Made by a program: the position numbers and the translations under genes. This document shows positions 47,611 through 58,500 of a DNA stretch of 64,000 nucleotides, piece after piece (position 1 is the stretch's first letter; each line of letters begins with the position of its first letter). The notes beneath the pieces were generated by a model that saw only the letters and a list, made by a program, of their open reading frames with translations, did no database searches and was not told where the DNA came from. The stretch comes from Owenia fusiformis (Eukaryota > Annelida > Polychaeta > Sabellida > Oweniidae). The DNA is taken from positions 14,245,754 to 14,309,753 of the forward strand of contig CAIIXF020000011.1 in NCBI GenBank assembly GCA_903813345.2. Direction: 5' to 3'.

Positions 47611-47962
47611 TTGAATGCGGACTATAAACTTCTCTCATCAGCTTTAGCAACAAGGATGAAATCAGTTTTGCCATATATAATTTCCGTAGAACAGAAAGCA
47701 TATTTGACGGGTCGAGAGATGGCTGAAAATACAAGATTAGTGTATGACGTTATGGATTATCTCAATAGAAACGAGCAAAAGGGCCTTTTACTTTTAGCAG
47801 ATTTTGAGAAAGCCTTTGACAGTATCGAATGGGTCTACTTGGAAAAATGTCTAAAAAAATTCAATTTTGGAGATAGCTTCTTGAAATGGTTTAAGATTTT
47901 ATACAATGGAAGCGAAAGTTGCGTAATAAACAACGGTTTCTTTTCAAGTTTTTTCAAATTAA
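47611..47962 (+). pseudogene. LINE reverse transcriptase, fingers and first palm motif
   Basis: Open frame starting in NADYKLLSSALATRMKSVLP and carrying the first catalytic Asp in LLLADFEKAFDSIEW. It continues upstream in the same frame to GSDGFSVDFY. It is cut at Leu-Lys by the TTAA insertion and resumes at 48666. Confidence 0.9.
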
Positions 47963-48665
47963 CTCATTCGCGCGCTCAGTCGACTTTTTTCGCCAATACG
48001 CTTCAGGGCGTATGTCGACTTCAGGTCGCCAGGCTATAGGGAAGTTTTAACAGACTTAGAAAGATGTCGCCCTAGTATTGCAGTGCCAATTTTCGGTACT
48101 CACATTGAGCGGAAGTGATTTAAAATTAATTTGGCGAAGAGAAATGATTGAAAAAAAATATTTTGGTCACTTATTGCTTTATTTCGAAATAAATACGAAT
48201 CTGGAAGTGATCAGACATTGTGGTATTTAAAAAGCGCTCGATTTAGACTGGGTAATGATGATCAACGCTGCTATATTCAGCGATTCTTGAAGTGAAGCCT
48301 AATATTTGAAGCCTCAGAAAATGAAATTTCAAAACGATGATGGGCCTGACAACTCTGTGGCTGGGGGACAGGCCAGGGAATCTGCTGGGGTACACCAAGG
48401 TAATATTTAGTAGGGTTCTTATGTTTTTTTGTAATATACATGTTTAGGATTTTTTTATCATCAGTGCCTCTCATTGTGATGAGTTCATACATTGACATAT
48501 GATTTATACATATGTTTCTAATCATGGGTAAAAATTTGGTGGTGTTATCTCTGTTGGTTTAGATTTTATGTCACTTTCAAATTGGTAGGCATGAAAATCC
48601 TAATCCTTAATAAATTAATTAACGCTCAGTAGCTTTTAAAAATAATTAAATAACGCGCCAATGAG
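47963..48665. mobile_element. TTAA-flanked (piggyBac-type) non-autonomous element, 703 bp
   Basis: TTAA at 47959-47962 and 48666-48669. Imperfect inverted ends CTCATTCGCGCGCTCA and CTCATTGGCGCGTTAT. Removing the element and one TTAA restores the LINE frame (FKLKRGCRQGDSLS). It encodes no recognisable transposase. Confidence 0.85.
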
Positions 48666-49264
48666 TTAAAGAGAGGTTGCAGGCAGGGAGATTCGCTCTC
48701 TTGCTACGCATTCATCTTAGCTCTAGAGCCTTTATGTTCAAAAATTAAAAAAGATGCAGAAGTTAAAGGGGTCAAAATATTCGATAAAGAGATAAAGGTT
48801 GGCATGTATGCAGATGACACGTTTATCTTCCTAGATGGAACTCCCTCTTCTTTAAGACAATGTATGTACATTTTTGACAAGTTTCATGAAACATCAGGGT
48901 TAAAACTTAATAAAGAAAAAACATCAGCAATATGGTTAGGAAGTAAACACAACTCAGAAAAAATGTGTGAAGACATTCCACTCACATGGGAATCTAAGTT
49001 TAGGTTACTCGGGTTAAATTTAACATCAGATCTTCAAAATATTGAATCCATTAATTTCGAAAATAAAATTCAGGAAATGCAAACTGTAATAAGTAGATAT
49101 AAAAAAGAAACTTGTCAATACTAGTAAAATAACGGTTCTTAAATCGTTTGTTTTGCCTAAAGTAGTACATTTATTTCTAGTGTTGCCCAAATTGTCATGT
49201 GTAAATCATAAAAGAATAAAACAACTGTTTACTTCTTTTATATGGAATTCTACAGTAGCAAAAG
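48666..49264 (+). pseudogene. LINE reverse transcriptase, YADD core and thumb
   Basis: RGCRQGDSLSCYAFILALEP then GMYADDTFIFLDG, the YADD catalytic motif, and SGLKLNKEKTSAIWLG. A one-base shift in an A-run near 49100 moves the frame; after it KITVLKSFVLPKVVHLFLVL and QLFTSFIWNSTVAKV follow. Confidence 0.9.
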
Positions 49265-49716
49265 TGGCTTCCTTTAGAGCTCACATTGCTATGCACTAAA
49301 CAAAATGTATTGATAGGACCTGAGAGTATAAATGAGAAGACAATCATCTTAAATAATATGCTATGTATTTTTAAAAGGTATGTTTATTTGTGCAAATATT
49401 ATATGCTAAAACCAACACTTAAAGGTTTTATAAGTAATGTGAAGGAATATTTTATTATGGACAAACGGGTTGGCAGAGGCGATAAGTGGAAAATCATGGA
49501 AACAAAATTAAACAAATGAAACTGATGATTTTTTCCTTTAAATAAAAAAATGCCAATGGTATAACGTCTCTTAAGACGAAATATTTAACCACTGTACTGT
49601 ATTGTAAAATTGTTAAATGTAGGTTTACCATGTAACTGTACTGTAATTATTTTTTGCAATTGCTTTAACATGCTTATTCTTTGAAATAAAAAAATTATAA
49701 AAAAAAAAAAAAAAGT
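49265..49716 (+). mobile_element. 5'-truncated tail of the same LINE, inserted into the LINE
   Basis: Nearly the same as 50669-51109 (both contain CTAAACAAAATGTATTGATA and the GRGDKWKIME reading) and ends in a poly-A run at 49700-49715. AAAAGT at its left edge recurs after the poly-A, fitting a target-site duplication. Skipping the insert restores STVAKVSFSQLVQNVEDGGL. Confidence 0.88.
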
Positions 49717-50923
49717 AAGCTTCTCACAATTAGTTCAAAATGTTGAAGATGGAGGTTTGAGAATGATTGAACCAACGCTGTTTGAACAATCCCTCAAACT
49801 TACATGGATGCAAAAACTTCTTAGAGATGGCTCTTGGCAAGAAACCGCCTTAAAAATCATCAATGTAAGATCAAGAAATGAGCTTTTTAGGTATGATTCA
49901 AAATCACTTAAAAAAATTGAGGAAAAAATTTCAAATTATTTCTGGAAAGATTTTGTTCATGTTCTGAGGATTTACACACAACAGAAAGAAAAAGAAGCTG
50001 AACATAATACTAAACTGAGAGCTGAACAAGCTATGTGTAATACATGGGGGAAACATACCAAAAATCAAAATGTTCAATATATACTACAAAATACAAAGGT
50101 TAACAATGAAGTAATTGTACTACAAGATGTATTTCAAAATTCAAAAAGACTTCTAACGCTATTAGAATTCAATGACAAATTCCACAGTAATATTAATTTT
50201 TTAGACTATTTGAGTCTAAAAAACACTATTCCAAAATCTTGGCTAAGAGACGTCATGGAGAATAATCAGAATATCACTGATTATGAAAGAAATAAAGCAC
50301 ATGTACAAAAGTTCCTTACTCAGTCAAAGATTAGTAAAATAATATACTGGGAATTTGTTCAGAATCTAGAAAAGAATTCAAAATATATAGAAGGATGGAA
50401 TAAAGATCTAAATTTGTCACTCAATCAAAATGATTGGAAGAAGATAAATAAACTTAACAAACTGAGTAACTATGAACCTAAGTTATCATCCTTCACTTAC
50501 AAAGTCCTTCGTAGATTTTTAGCAACTAATACATACTAATACATAAAAATGTGTGGACTCGTAGAGTCAAACATTTGCACTTTTTGTAAAGCAAATCCTG
50601 AAACAATTTGCCATCTTCTGTATGAATGTACTATTGTAAGTGCCTTATTAAAGGACATTAAACAATGGCTCCCTTTAGAGCTCACAATCCTATGTACTAA
50701 ACAAAATGTATTGATAGGACCTGAGAGTATACATGAAAAAACAATCATCCTAAATAATATGCTATGTATTTTTAAAAGGTATGTTTATTTGTGCAAATAT
50801 TCTATGCTAAAACCAACACTTAAAGGTTTTATAAGTAATGTGAAGGAATATTTTATTATGGACAAACGGGTTGGCAGAGGCGATAAGTGGAAAATCATGG
50901 AAGCAAAATTAAACAAATGAACT
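49717..50923 (+). pseudogene. LINE C-terminal region
   Basis: VQNVEDGGLRMIEPTLFEQS, a long basic helical segment, an in-frame TAA at 50537, then MCGLVESNICTFCKANPETI with the CCHC-type knuckle and a ~75-residue end. The length and order are usual for L1-type elements. Confidence 0.85.
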
Positions 50924-51282
50924 GATGATTTTTTCAAAAAAAATGCCAATGGTATAACGTCCCTTAAAGACTTTTAAAACTTTTAACCAATACTGTATTG
51001 TAAAACTGTAAAATGTATGTTTATCATGTAACTGTACTGTAATTGTTTTTTGCAATTGCTTTAACATGCTTATTCTTTGAAATAAAAAAATTATAAAAAA
51101 AAATAAAAAGTATTCGATTGACTGTGTGAGTGACATGTCTCAAATAATATTTTGTCCTTTTTGCTTCAAAAATAAGCGCATTGCCTGTTTAATCAATTCT
51201 TAAAAGTATCGGAGTCTCACATCATGCGCTTGTAATTTAATGCGATCTGTCTGCATGGGGTGTTTAGTAGATTAATTGAGAC

Positions 51283-51747
51283 TCCAAATTGCCACCACTT
51301 CCTTGCACATAAAGATGCGCTCATCTGTCCACGTCATGCATGGTTCAGCCCGGAGTCACCTGTGGGTTAAAGCAGAGAAAAGCAGCCCGGCAATTCTTTC
51401 TCGAGGTTTTGCAATATCTGGTGGAGGAATTGTGAGCACAGATGCTCCTGAGATAGCTCCAAAAGAAAAAGTTAACAATTCAAGTCAGGTGAACTTCCAT
51501 TGGCACTTAGCCCTTGCACTGATTTTTGCAATATCTAAAACTTGGTCCAGAGCCGATTTTGACCCACTGTGCAAATGGAAGGATTTCTCACCCAACCATT
51601 ACCACATGTGAATGAATGACATATCATTGCAAAGAGGAGAGACGTGGCTTTATGGTACATTGAATGAACTTGATGTAGTGATCACTAGTTTTGTGATTTT
51701 ACCAGATAAGTACTTGTTGCGTTTTTTTGATACGCCCTGTATATGTA
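51283..51747 (-). mobile_element. Truncated mariner-like relic, inverted copy of 57208-57645
   Basis: The reverse complement starts CAGGGCGTATCAAAAAAACG, with TA at its outer edge, and follows 57208 onward at high identity, including a broken SPDLNC transposase block. The far end is missing. Confidence 0.75.
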
Positions 51748-51749
51748 CA

Positions 51750-51854
51750 TGTGCTAAATTACGCAAAGCTGCTGGGTTCGATGGAATATCTGCGGAAATC
51801 CTGAAAAACACGCATCAAATGCTTCATCAAAAATCTCCCCAACTGCTTCTCTAA
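51750..51854 (+). pseudogene. Short reverse-transcriptase scrap
   Basis: CAKLRKAAGFDGISAEILKN matches the K-x-x-GxDGIxxExLK block of non-LTR reverse transcriptases. Neighbouring sequence is unrelated, so this is a small relic of another LINE. Confidence 0.45.
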
Positions 51855-52187
51855 CCAGTGCTATTTTTTTAATTGCAGCTTTACCTTTAGAAATTTTATC
51901 GACACCATTTGCTACGGTCACAGCTGTTCTCAGCGGTTCTGGGCATTTTTCCGGGGCTGAATTACCTGGAAATTAAATATTTGCTGTTCATGTTAGATAC
52001 GCTTGAAATTCTCTTAACCCAAGTCCGTTCAATGCAACATCAGCCTCATGTCGTCGATGGCATCGGCTATACCCACCATTCATTTTGACCAACCACCTTG
52101 TTCTCCATCATATTTGGACCACATCCGTGAGGTATTTCACAATCAATCGGAAAACATAAACCAATCCCATGCAATGGCGAAATAAAC
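51855..52187. other. No gene seen
   Basis: Non-coding sequence between repeats. Confidence 0.4.
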
Positions 52188-52625
52188 CATTCTTCTAGAA
52201 TTTTATTGGAAACCAGTTTTGATCCAATACGGAGATCAAATAATGACGCGACAATAAATTGCAATAAGACATTAACATGAAAATGTTACCACCTGTCATT
52301 TGTTACAGACGCCGATAGCCATTCTTCTAGACGCCATTCTTCTAGAATTTTATTGGAAACCAGTTTTGATCCAATACGGAGATCAAATAATGATGCGACA
52401 ATAAATTGCAATAAGACATTAATATGAAAATGTTACCACCTGTCATTTGTTACAGACGCCGATAGCCATTCTTCTAGACGCCATTCTTCTAGAATTTTTA
52501 TTGGAAACCAGTTTTGATCCAATACGGAGATCAAATAATGACGCGACAATAAATTGCAGCGAGACATTAACATGAAAAATGTCACGCCTGTCATTTGTTA
52601 CAGATGCCGATAGCCGAACACAGAC
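52188..52625. repeat. Tandem repeat, ~146-bp unit, three copies
   Basis: CATTCTTCTAGAATTTTATT begins near 52188, 52334 and 52480. Each unit runs through ACCAGTTTTGATCCAATACG and CACCTGTCATTTGTTACAGA. Differences between units are few. Confidence 0.9.
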
Positions 52626-52690
52626 CCACGAACGCCGACCGCCGAACACCATTTACAAAAAGGTTGGAGGCTATAAAACGGACCTTTCCA
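52626..52690. repeat. Dispersed GCCGACCGCCGAACACCAT repeat (partner at 20.56-20.61 kb)
   Basis: The reverse complement of this segment matches 20558-20612 (GGTGTTCGGCGTTCAGCGGT). It directly follows the 146-bp array and may be the end of that element. Confidence 0.65.
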
Positions 52691-53091
52691 ATAAAACCCG
52701 ACCTCCTCGGCGGACCGAGAAACTAGCGTATGATGGATGATTTATGATGGTATACTTTGCAAAAGCAACATTTGCAAACCATTTTTTGAAAATAAGCTAA
52801 TTTGGTGCAACCAATCTTAAGTACCAAACTTGTACTAAATCAAAAATATTCTATGAGTGGGCTACCAGAGTAGTACTATTTTATTAGGCAAGCGTCACAT
52901 GGGACACTGATGCAATGGAGCATAAATTGGGGCATTGCCATGAATTACGCTATAAGACTCAAAGTTTATAACTGGGAAATTAAACGTGAGAATTCAACGA
53001 CGTGTATTTTATTTAAAATTATAACTTTATGATGATGACCAGTTAAGATAGAGCTTGACACATTGACAAAACAGTTTGAACATTTCGGCCG

Positions 53092-53097
53092 TTTATT
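53092..53097 (-). terminator. AATAAA polyadenylation signal
   Basis: On the minus strand, about 52 bases beyond the stop codon of the vWA gene; a good position for a short 3' UTR. Confidence 0.55.
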
Positions 53098-53148
53098 CAA
53101 GACGATGAGCCGATTCTGTTTCCAGCAAGCTCTGCCAATCTATAGGAA

Positions 53149-53402
53149 TTAATGACAGATTCTGTTATAAACATTCACAAGTGATTCACGCAATTTTGAA
53201 AAGTGAGTGTTGAGAATGTTCAATAATAACATTGGGTCTTCGTCGGCACCACTTATCCCCATCCATTCTTCCTGCCCAATTACCCTGGGCACACATCTTG
53301 GTGCGTCTTTTCCAGCACATACTTGTGGTAAGCCAATCACAATAAGTTCTACCCCAGTGGCACGCAGAGAATCAGCATTTTGAAATGTGAGTGCTTGTTT
53401 TT
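53149..53402 (-). CDS. vWA gene, last exon
   Basis: Acceptor TGATTTCAG. It encodes the end of the vWA fold (LRATGVELIVIGLPQVC) and closing helices (LLLNILNTHFSKLRESL). It has two cysteines (PQVCAGKDAPRCV) that may pair. Confidence 0.8.
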
Positions 53403-56400
53403 CTGAAATCATTCGAAATGAAAAATAATTCTAAGAATCATCGCCAAGTTGCTTAAGAGTTTTGACTGATATGTTTTTACTTGAATATCCTCCGAACGCA
53501 GGGCTCGAGACATAATCCACGCACCATGTTCTTCTCGGAAGAAGGAGGTACGATGTCTGGAGGCTTGTCTGAACTTTACATGTACATATTTGATTTACAC
53601 CATGACGTCACTTACTTATAGGGTTTGTAACACCGTCTGTGATAACAATGGCAACATTGGCAACATCCGGTCTATCACCCCTTATTGGAGAAAAGTACTC
53701 ATTTTCGATAGCAGCAAGAGCAGCAAACGTATGAGTAGCGCATTCTTCCTCTTTTAAGTCCATATTATGAATTAGCTGTACCAAGTTATCGGGGTCATAC
53801 GAATTAAACAGGTACGCGACGTGTTGGATTCCCTTGTTGAATGTTAATATTGCTATATGCACGCCATCTTCTAGAGTTAAATCCCTTACTAGTTCAAGTA
53901 GGAAAGTACGTATAGCTTCTTTGTCACTTTGTGACATGGAACAAGATGTATCTATGGCAATGACAACATCACGGGGTTTAGGACATGGAGTAGGGTGGTA
54001 ATCTAAAATATAGATTTTACAATGTTATTACCCGATCAATGCTTTAGTTATTCATTATGACGTTTTACATTTCAGAAAACAACTGATTTAATATGCTTTT
54101 TTAAAATAACCAACTTAGACTATTTTTTTTATTCAATGTAACATTTATAAAGGTTGTAATGGCTATGAGCGAGGGGTATTAAATGTTACAAAATATGATG
54201 CACTTTAGCTGAATCTAGTTCATGACGTCAGGTTTAAAGGAACGCCATGGTGCGAATTTATTGCGCTGGTGACCGCTATTTGATCGATCGTAATCGAGTA
54301 TTCAGATTGATGTACAAACAGTATGTGTTACAGCCTTACGTTGACATTTTCCATAGATACATTTCAACCCTCTGCAACAATAGTCTGCATCTGCCAAGCA
54401 TGTTCCCTCTCTCTCAATGCAACCTGGTTGTACAAATACTATGAATATTACTTTCACAATATTGTTGAAAAATGATATATACTGTAATTATAGTTATACG
54501 CAAATCATTACGGGTACTATTTTGACGGCTTGACCTCCATCTTTTTAGATAGTTCCATAAATTATATAAGTCAGTTTGAAGTTGAAATAACGATCAAACC
54601 GTCAGTCTACTGACATGATCACATTATAATAAAGCCACTCGGTTGAAATAGCGAACAGATCGCTAGTCAGTATTAGTTGCTGTGAATAAAACCGTTCTTT
54701 AGGTCAGCGAGCTACCAAGATTTAGATCTCATACTACTACTCATTACGAAACAATATTAAAACATTTTTGAGGGAATTTTATACTATACTAATCTTCCAG
54801 CTTTACTGTCATTACTACATTATTTTGATTGTATACGTACACTTGTTTGTAAAATCACAGGAAAGCATTTTATTTGAACAGCAACCCCCATCAGCTCCAT
54901 CACTAGAACATTTCCCGCCTCCCATACCGCAAATATCTACAACACTCACATATATGCAAGAATATTGAATAGACATTCCCTGAAAGTTCCTATATTTTTG
55001 CTCACCCTGTATTGTTTATTGGTTTCTATATCTGTCAAATGGTACTGGCAATAAAACGCTTTGCGTACGACGTAAGTAAGTAGGGATGGAATATGAATTT
55101 TATTCCGAGGGAAAACATGATATTGGCCAAGGAAAATATCATATTGACCGAGGGCGATAGCCCGAGTGTCAATATGATATTTTCCGAGAAATATGATATA
55201 TTCTGGAAAACAGGTTATTATGGAATAAGAGATATTATGTTCTAACTACTTGTAGTTTTGAATACTAACTGAAATTAAGCATTTTTAAAAAAGCTTGTAC
55301 CAAATGTTATTATTTACTACAAAATACCAATATCTCTAACTGTTCACAATATCTTTGCACACATACCTGCTGGGAATCGAATTTTCTCAAGAATCCTCTT
55401 CAAAACCATATAGTTTTTGGCCAAAGTCTTCAGCAATTTAATTGTTTTCATCGAGACTTGAACGACGTTATCGGGCTTTTCGACGACTTCCCCGATGCTC
55501 TCAGTTCTACTTTCGTTCTTGTAGAGGGAAAGGTACGTTTTAACTGCTCTCTGAATATTCTCGACGACTTCAATCTGCTTTTGAATTGTGGTCGTTTTAT
55601 ACGCATATTCATTAGGGCCTCTAGCAACTGCTTTGATAAATTTCTTCGTTTCGTTCATAAATACAGTCGGAGTCTGTTTTGCCATAGCGATTTTTTCGAG
55701 GAGGCTCATCAAAATCAATACTTGCTTTTTGACACTCTTTATTTGACCTGGCAAACGTTTAATTTTATTCAGAACTTTGCGAATTTGTTTCTCTGTTTTT
55801 TTCAAGACCTTTCTATCTCCCTTTCGTATAGCAAGGTTGAGATAAGCTTCTATATTTTGTGCTACATTGTTGAGACGATATGACAGCTCAGCGGGAGACA
55901 GTTCTCTGATAAGGTCACTTGACGAAGTATTCGGATATTTTATGACAGTTATGTCTTCCGCTTTAGTAACATCGCTAATGCTCTCTAATCCAAGCACTAT
56001 ATGGCCAAACAGCAGTAAACTACAAGTGAACGCCAAGTTCCAAATTCGACCTGTAGATTGTGAAAGAAAGTTAGAGTTATCAATGTTTGATATCTAGTTT
56101 TCATATTCTCAGGTAATAGTTGAAAAGGGCGTATTATTGTTCTCATTTTGTAGGCATTCAATAATTCTCCGGGTATTTCGTCCAGTTTGACCGGTCCAAT
56201 ACAAATGAAATACAGTAAAACCTGTCTCAGTGAACACCTCTCTCTAGTGAACACCTGTCTCTAGTGGACACCCTTCCTCCACACATACTCTACTGACTTC
56301 TGTATAAATTACCCTCTCTGTAGTGAACACAAACCTACAGTGAACACTTTTTGTGGCTAAATAGGTGTTCACTATACACAGGTTTTCATTTGTATTGGAC

Positions 56401-56759
56401 CGGTCAAACTGGAGTGAACCCCCGTACCACCTTTTTAGGGTCTCGATTCGCTCGCAGTGATGCGAACCTAAAAATCCGCACCTCCCCCCATTGGCCGATT
56501 GCCGGCTTCGTCCATGAATATCATATCAAAAACAGAATGAAGAAAACAGTTGTATATTGAAAAACAAAAATACAAAACTGTGTTAATTAGTCAAAAGTTC
56601 TGATCGCTAGCGTAACTTGTGTTTTTGTCATACTTATCATTTTTCTCCGCTCTTGACAGTGTTTTTACAAATCATAGCTCACAGAAAGATTAATTATTGA
56701 AGGCACGTCTTCACCAGTTCTTATTCACAAAACTTAAAATACTTACAATTCACATCCAT
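53149..56759 (-). CDS. Secreted coiled-coil and von Willebrand factor A protein (four exons)
   Basis: vWA domains bind proteins through a metal ion; in secreted proteins they often act in matrix or shell. Exons, in minus order, are 56759-56747, 56050-55367, 54002-53616 and 53402-53149, joined in phases 1, 1 and 1 with GT/AG at every intron, giving 445 aa. Residues 1-27 look like a signal peptide (NLAFTCSLLLFGHIVLG). Residues ~55-225 are charged and helical, probably coiled coil. Residues ~240-440 form one vWA domain with complete MIDAS: D250, S252, S254 (DTSCSMS), T322 and D355 (VITDG). I know no family with this order. Matrilin-like or immune-type secreted proteins are possible relatives. 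Exon 1 is the least certain part because it is only 13 coding bases. Confidence 0.8.
53616..54002 (-). CDS. vWA gene, MIDAS exon
   Basis: Acceptor ATTTTAG, donor TATAA|GTAAGT. Starts YHPTPCPKPRDVVIAIDTSC, the first strand and MIDAS loop, and ends VAIVITDGVTNPI. The acid and Thr ligands are all present. Confidence 0.9.
55367..56050 (-). CDS. vWA gene, signal peptide and helical exon
   Basis: Acceptor ATCTACAG, donor CCAGCAG|GTATGT. After the hydrophobic core come repeated charged helices (KGDRKVLKKTEKQIRKVLNK). There is no ATG in frame near its start, so translation must begin in an upstream exon. Confidence 0.8.
56181..56413. mobile_element. 233-bp MITE in the first intron of the vWA gene
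   Basis: TCCAGTTTGACCGGTCCAAT at 56181 is inverted at the right end (to 56413), with ACCTGT inside each. The interior has tandem AGTGAACACCTGTCTCT units and resembles the 18837-19268 element. Confidence 0.8.
56747..56759 (-). CDS. vWA gene, 13-nt first coding exon
   Basis: ATGGATGTGAATT followed by GTAAGT. The single leftover T plus GT of the next exon makes Cys and continues the signal peptide in frame. It is the nearest upstream ATG found with a consensus donor in the right phase. Confidence 0.55.
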
Positions 56760-57207
56760 GATTGCTGCGCTCATCTACCAGTATTCGATTACTTCTTCAA
56801 TTAATGTCGGAGCAAACAGAAATGAATCATGTTTTATTTCTAATACTAAGAATCATGAGAATACGATATGATTTATTTGTTATATGGAAATATATATTAT
56901 ATTGTTTACACATGATTTACATTAACTGTTTTTTCTCCCACCTCATTTATATACGGTATTCAGTACATAGTTCATTAATATTGCAATACACAAGTACTAA
57001 TTATCTTCTGTGGTTTTACATGTTTTATGTAGCGAATTTTGTATCAAGCTTATTGTAAGTATAAATGAAAAGCATAAGTACATTCCCCTCCATAAGTTGG
57101 TCAACCAGAGGCTGAATCCTCGTGGAATACAGCCTTTTTCGGGCATAATATGTTCCGTATTTCACTCGAATCATTAAATAACTATTACAGTATTGCGTTG
57201 TTTTGTA

Positions 57208-58162
57208 CAGGGCGTATAAAAAAAACGCAACAAGTAGTTATCTCGTAAAATCTCGTAAAATCATTTAATGTACCATCAGGCCACGTCTCTCCTCGTTGCA
57301 ATGATATGTCATTCATTCACATGTGGTAATGGTTGGGCGAGAAATCCTTCCATTTGCACAGTGGGTCAAAATCGGCTCTGCACCAAGTTTTAGATATTGA
57401 AAAATTCAGTGCAAGGGCTTAGTGCCAATGGAGGTTCCCCTGACTTGAATTGTTGTGACTTTTTCTTTTGGAGCTATCTCAGGAGCATCTGTGCTCACAA
57501 TTCCTTCACCAGATATTGCAAAACCTCAAGAAATATTTGCCCATGGGCTGCTTGTCTTGATTCAGGGCTGAACCATGCATGACATGGACAGATGAGCGCA
57601 TCTTTATGTGCAAGGAAGTGGTGGCAATTTGGTGGGGTATAGGATGTTTTCTTGCAAGAGTATGAGTATGAACACTTTACTGTCTATGCCATACTTGTCA
57701 CACCTTCTTCCAATAGCCCCTATGCCCATTGTACTGACTTTTGTAATGTTTTAAACTTGGGTCCGAGCTGAAATTTGCCCCACTTTGCAAAATTAATGAT
57801 TATTCGGCCAGAGATGACTCCCTGTGAATGAATGATATTCCATTACAAAGAGGAGTAATTTGGCTTTTGGTACATTGAATTAAAAGGATGCAGTCAGCAT
57901 TGGTTTTATGTTTCATCCAATATTGCATCGGGCTCCTTACACTGACTTTTGCAATGTTTATAACTTGGCCCGAAGCTAATTTTGGCCCACTTTGCAAATG
58001 GAATGATTACTCGCCCACCCGTGACCAAATATCAATGAATGATATATCATTGTAAAGAGGAGACACATGGCTTTATGTTGCATTGAATGAAATCAATGCT
58101 GTTATGACTGGTTTTGTGCTTTTCCAAGATAACAATATGTTGCGTTTTTTTGATACGCACTG
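57208..58162 (+). mobile_element. Mariner-like element with dead transposase (955 bp)
   Basis: The ends CAGGGCGTATAAAAAAAACG and (inverted) CAGTGCGTATCAAAAAAACG are both flanked by TA. Within it, 57430-57500 reads GGSPDLNCCDFFFWSYLRS, the SPDL-x-x-x-DFFLW hallmark of mariner transposases. The rest of the enzyme is lost or scrambled, and the second half contains diverged internal repeats. Confidence 0.85.
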
Positions 58163-58363
58163 TATTGTGTATTTTATCGTAATTACGTTGTAAAATCACG
58201 TACCATCAGGTTTTACAATAGATTTCTCTGTTGCTTTTCAATCGTTTTATCTTTTGATTCGGTCTTTGAACAGCATTCTTGAATTTTACTCTCCAAGTGC
58301 ACAATTTGAGCTGCCATTTTTGATGTCAAATACGCATCGCTTTTCAACGATCTGTTTGTTCAC

Positions 58364-58500
58364 CTGTGTTTTAAGGTATGTCGTATTTTGTGTATCACAT
58401 ACAGGGGCAATTCCTTCTTCGAAACGGGTACACGTTATTCCACCCTTTGTACAGACAAGAGAGCCCGTTGACTTTTGGGGTTCCATCGTACATACGCATG
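58364..58500 (-). CDS. Possible Cys-rich exon, gene unknown
   Basis: Flanked on the minus strand by a TTACAG acceptor and an ACACAG|GTGAAC donor. In one frame it reads CVCTMEPQKSTGSLVCTKGG then ITCTRFEEGIAPVCD, with six cysteines in ~40 residues, like a small extracellular disulphide module. It lies upstream of the vWA gene on the same strand. The opposite strand is also open, so this is tentative. Confidence 0.3.

Larger units (their letters stand above)
47141..51110 (+). mobile_element. L1-like LINE with 13-bp target-site duplication and two nested inserts
   Basis: TATTCGATTGACT at 47128-47140 and 51111-51123 is an exact 13-bp target-site duplication. The 3' end is an A-rich tail. The copy is 5'-truncated. 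With the inserts at 47963-48665 and 49265-49716 removed, the reverse transcriptase reads through from GSDGFSVDFYKFFYRDIG, KNWRPISLLNADYKLLS and FEKAFDSIEW to KLKRGCRQGDSLS and GMYADDTFIFLDG, ending with a CTFCKANPETICHLLYEC knuckle. Frameshifts near 47222 and 49100 and a TAA at 50537-50539 show it is inactive. The motifs resemble L1/Tx1 elements. Confidence 0.92.

Noticed and set aside
55458-55883. 141-codon plus-strand frame
   Set aside because: Antisense shadow of the helical exon of the vWA gene, whose phase and splice sites fit on the minus strand.
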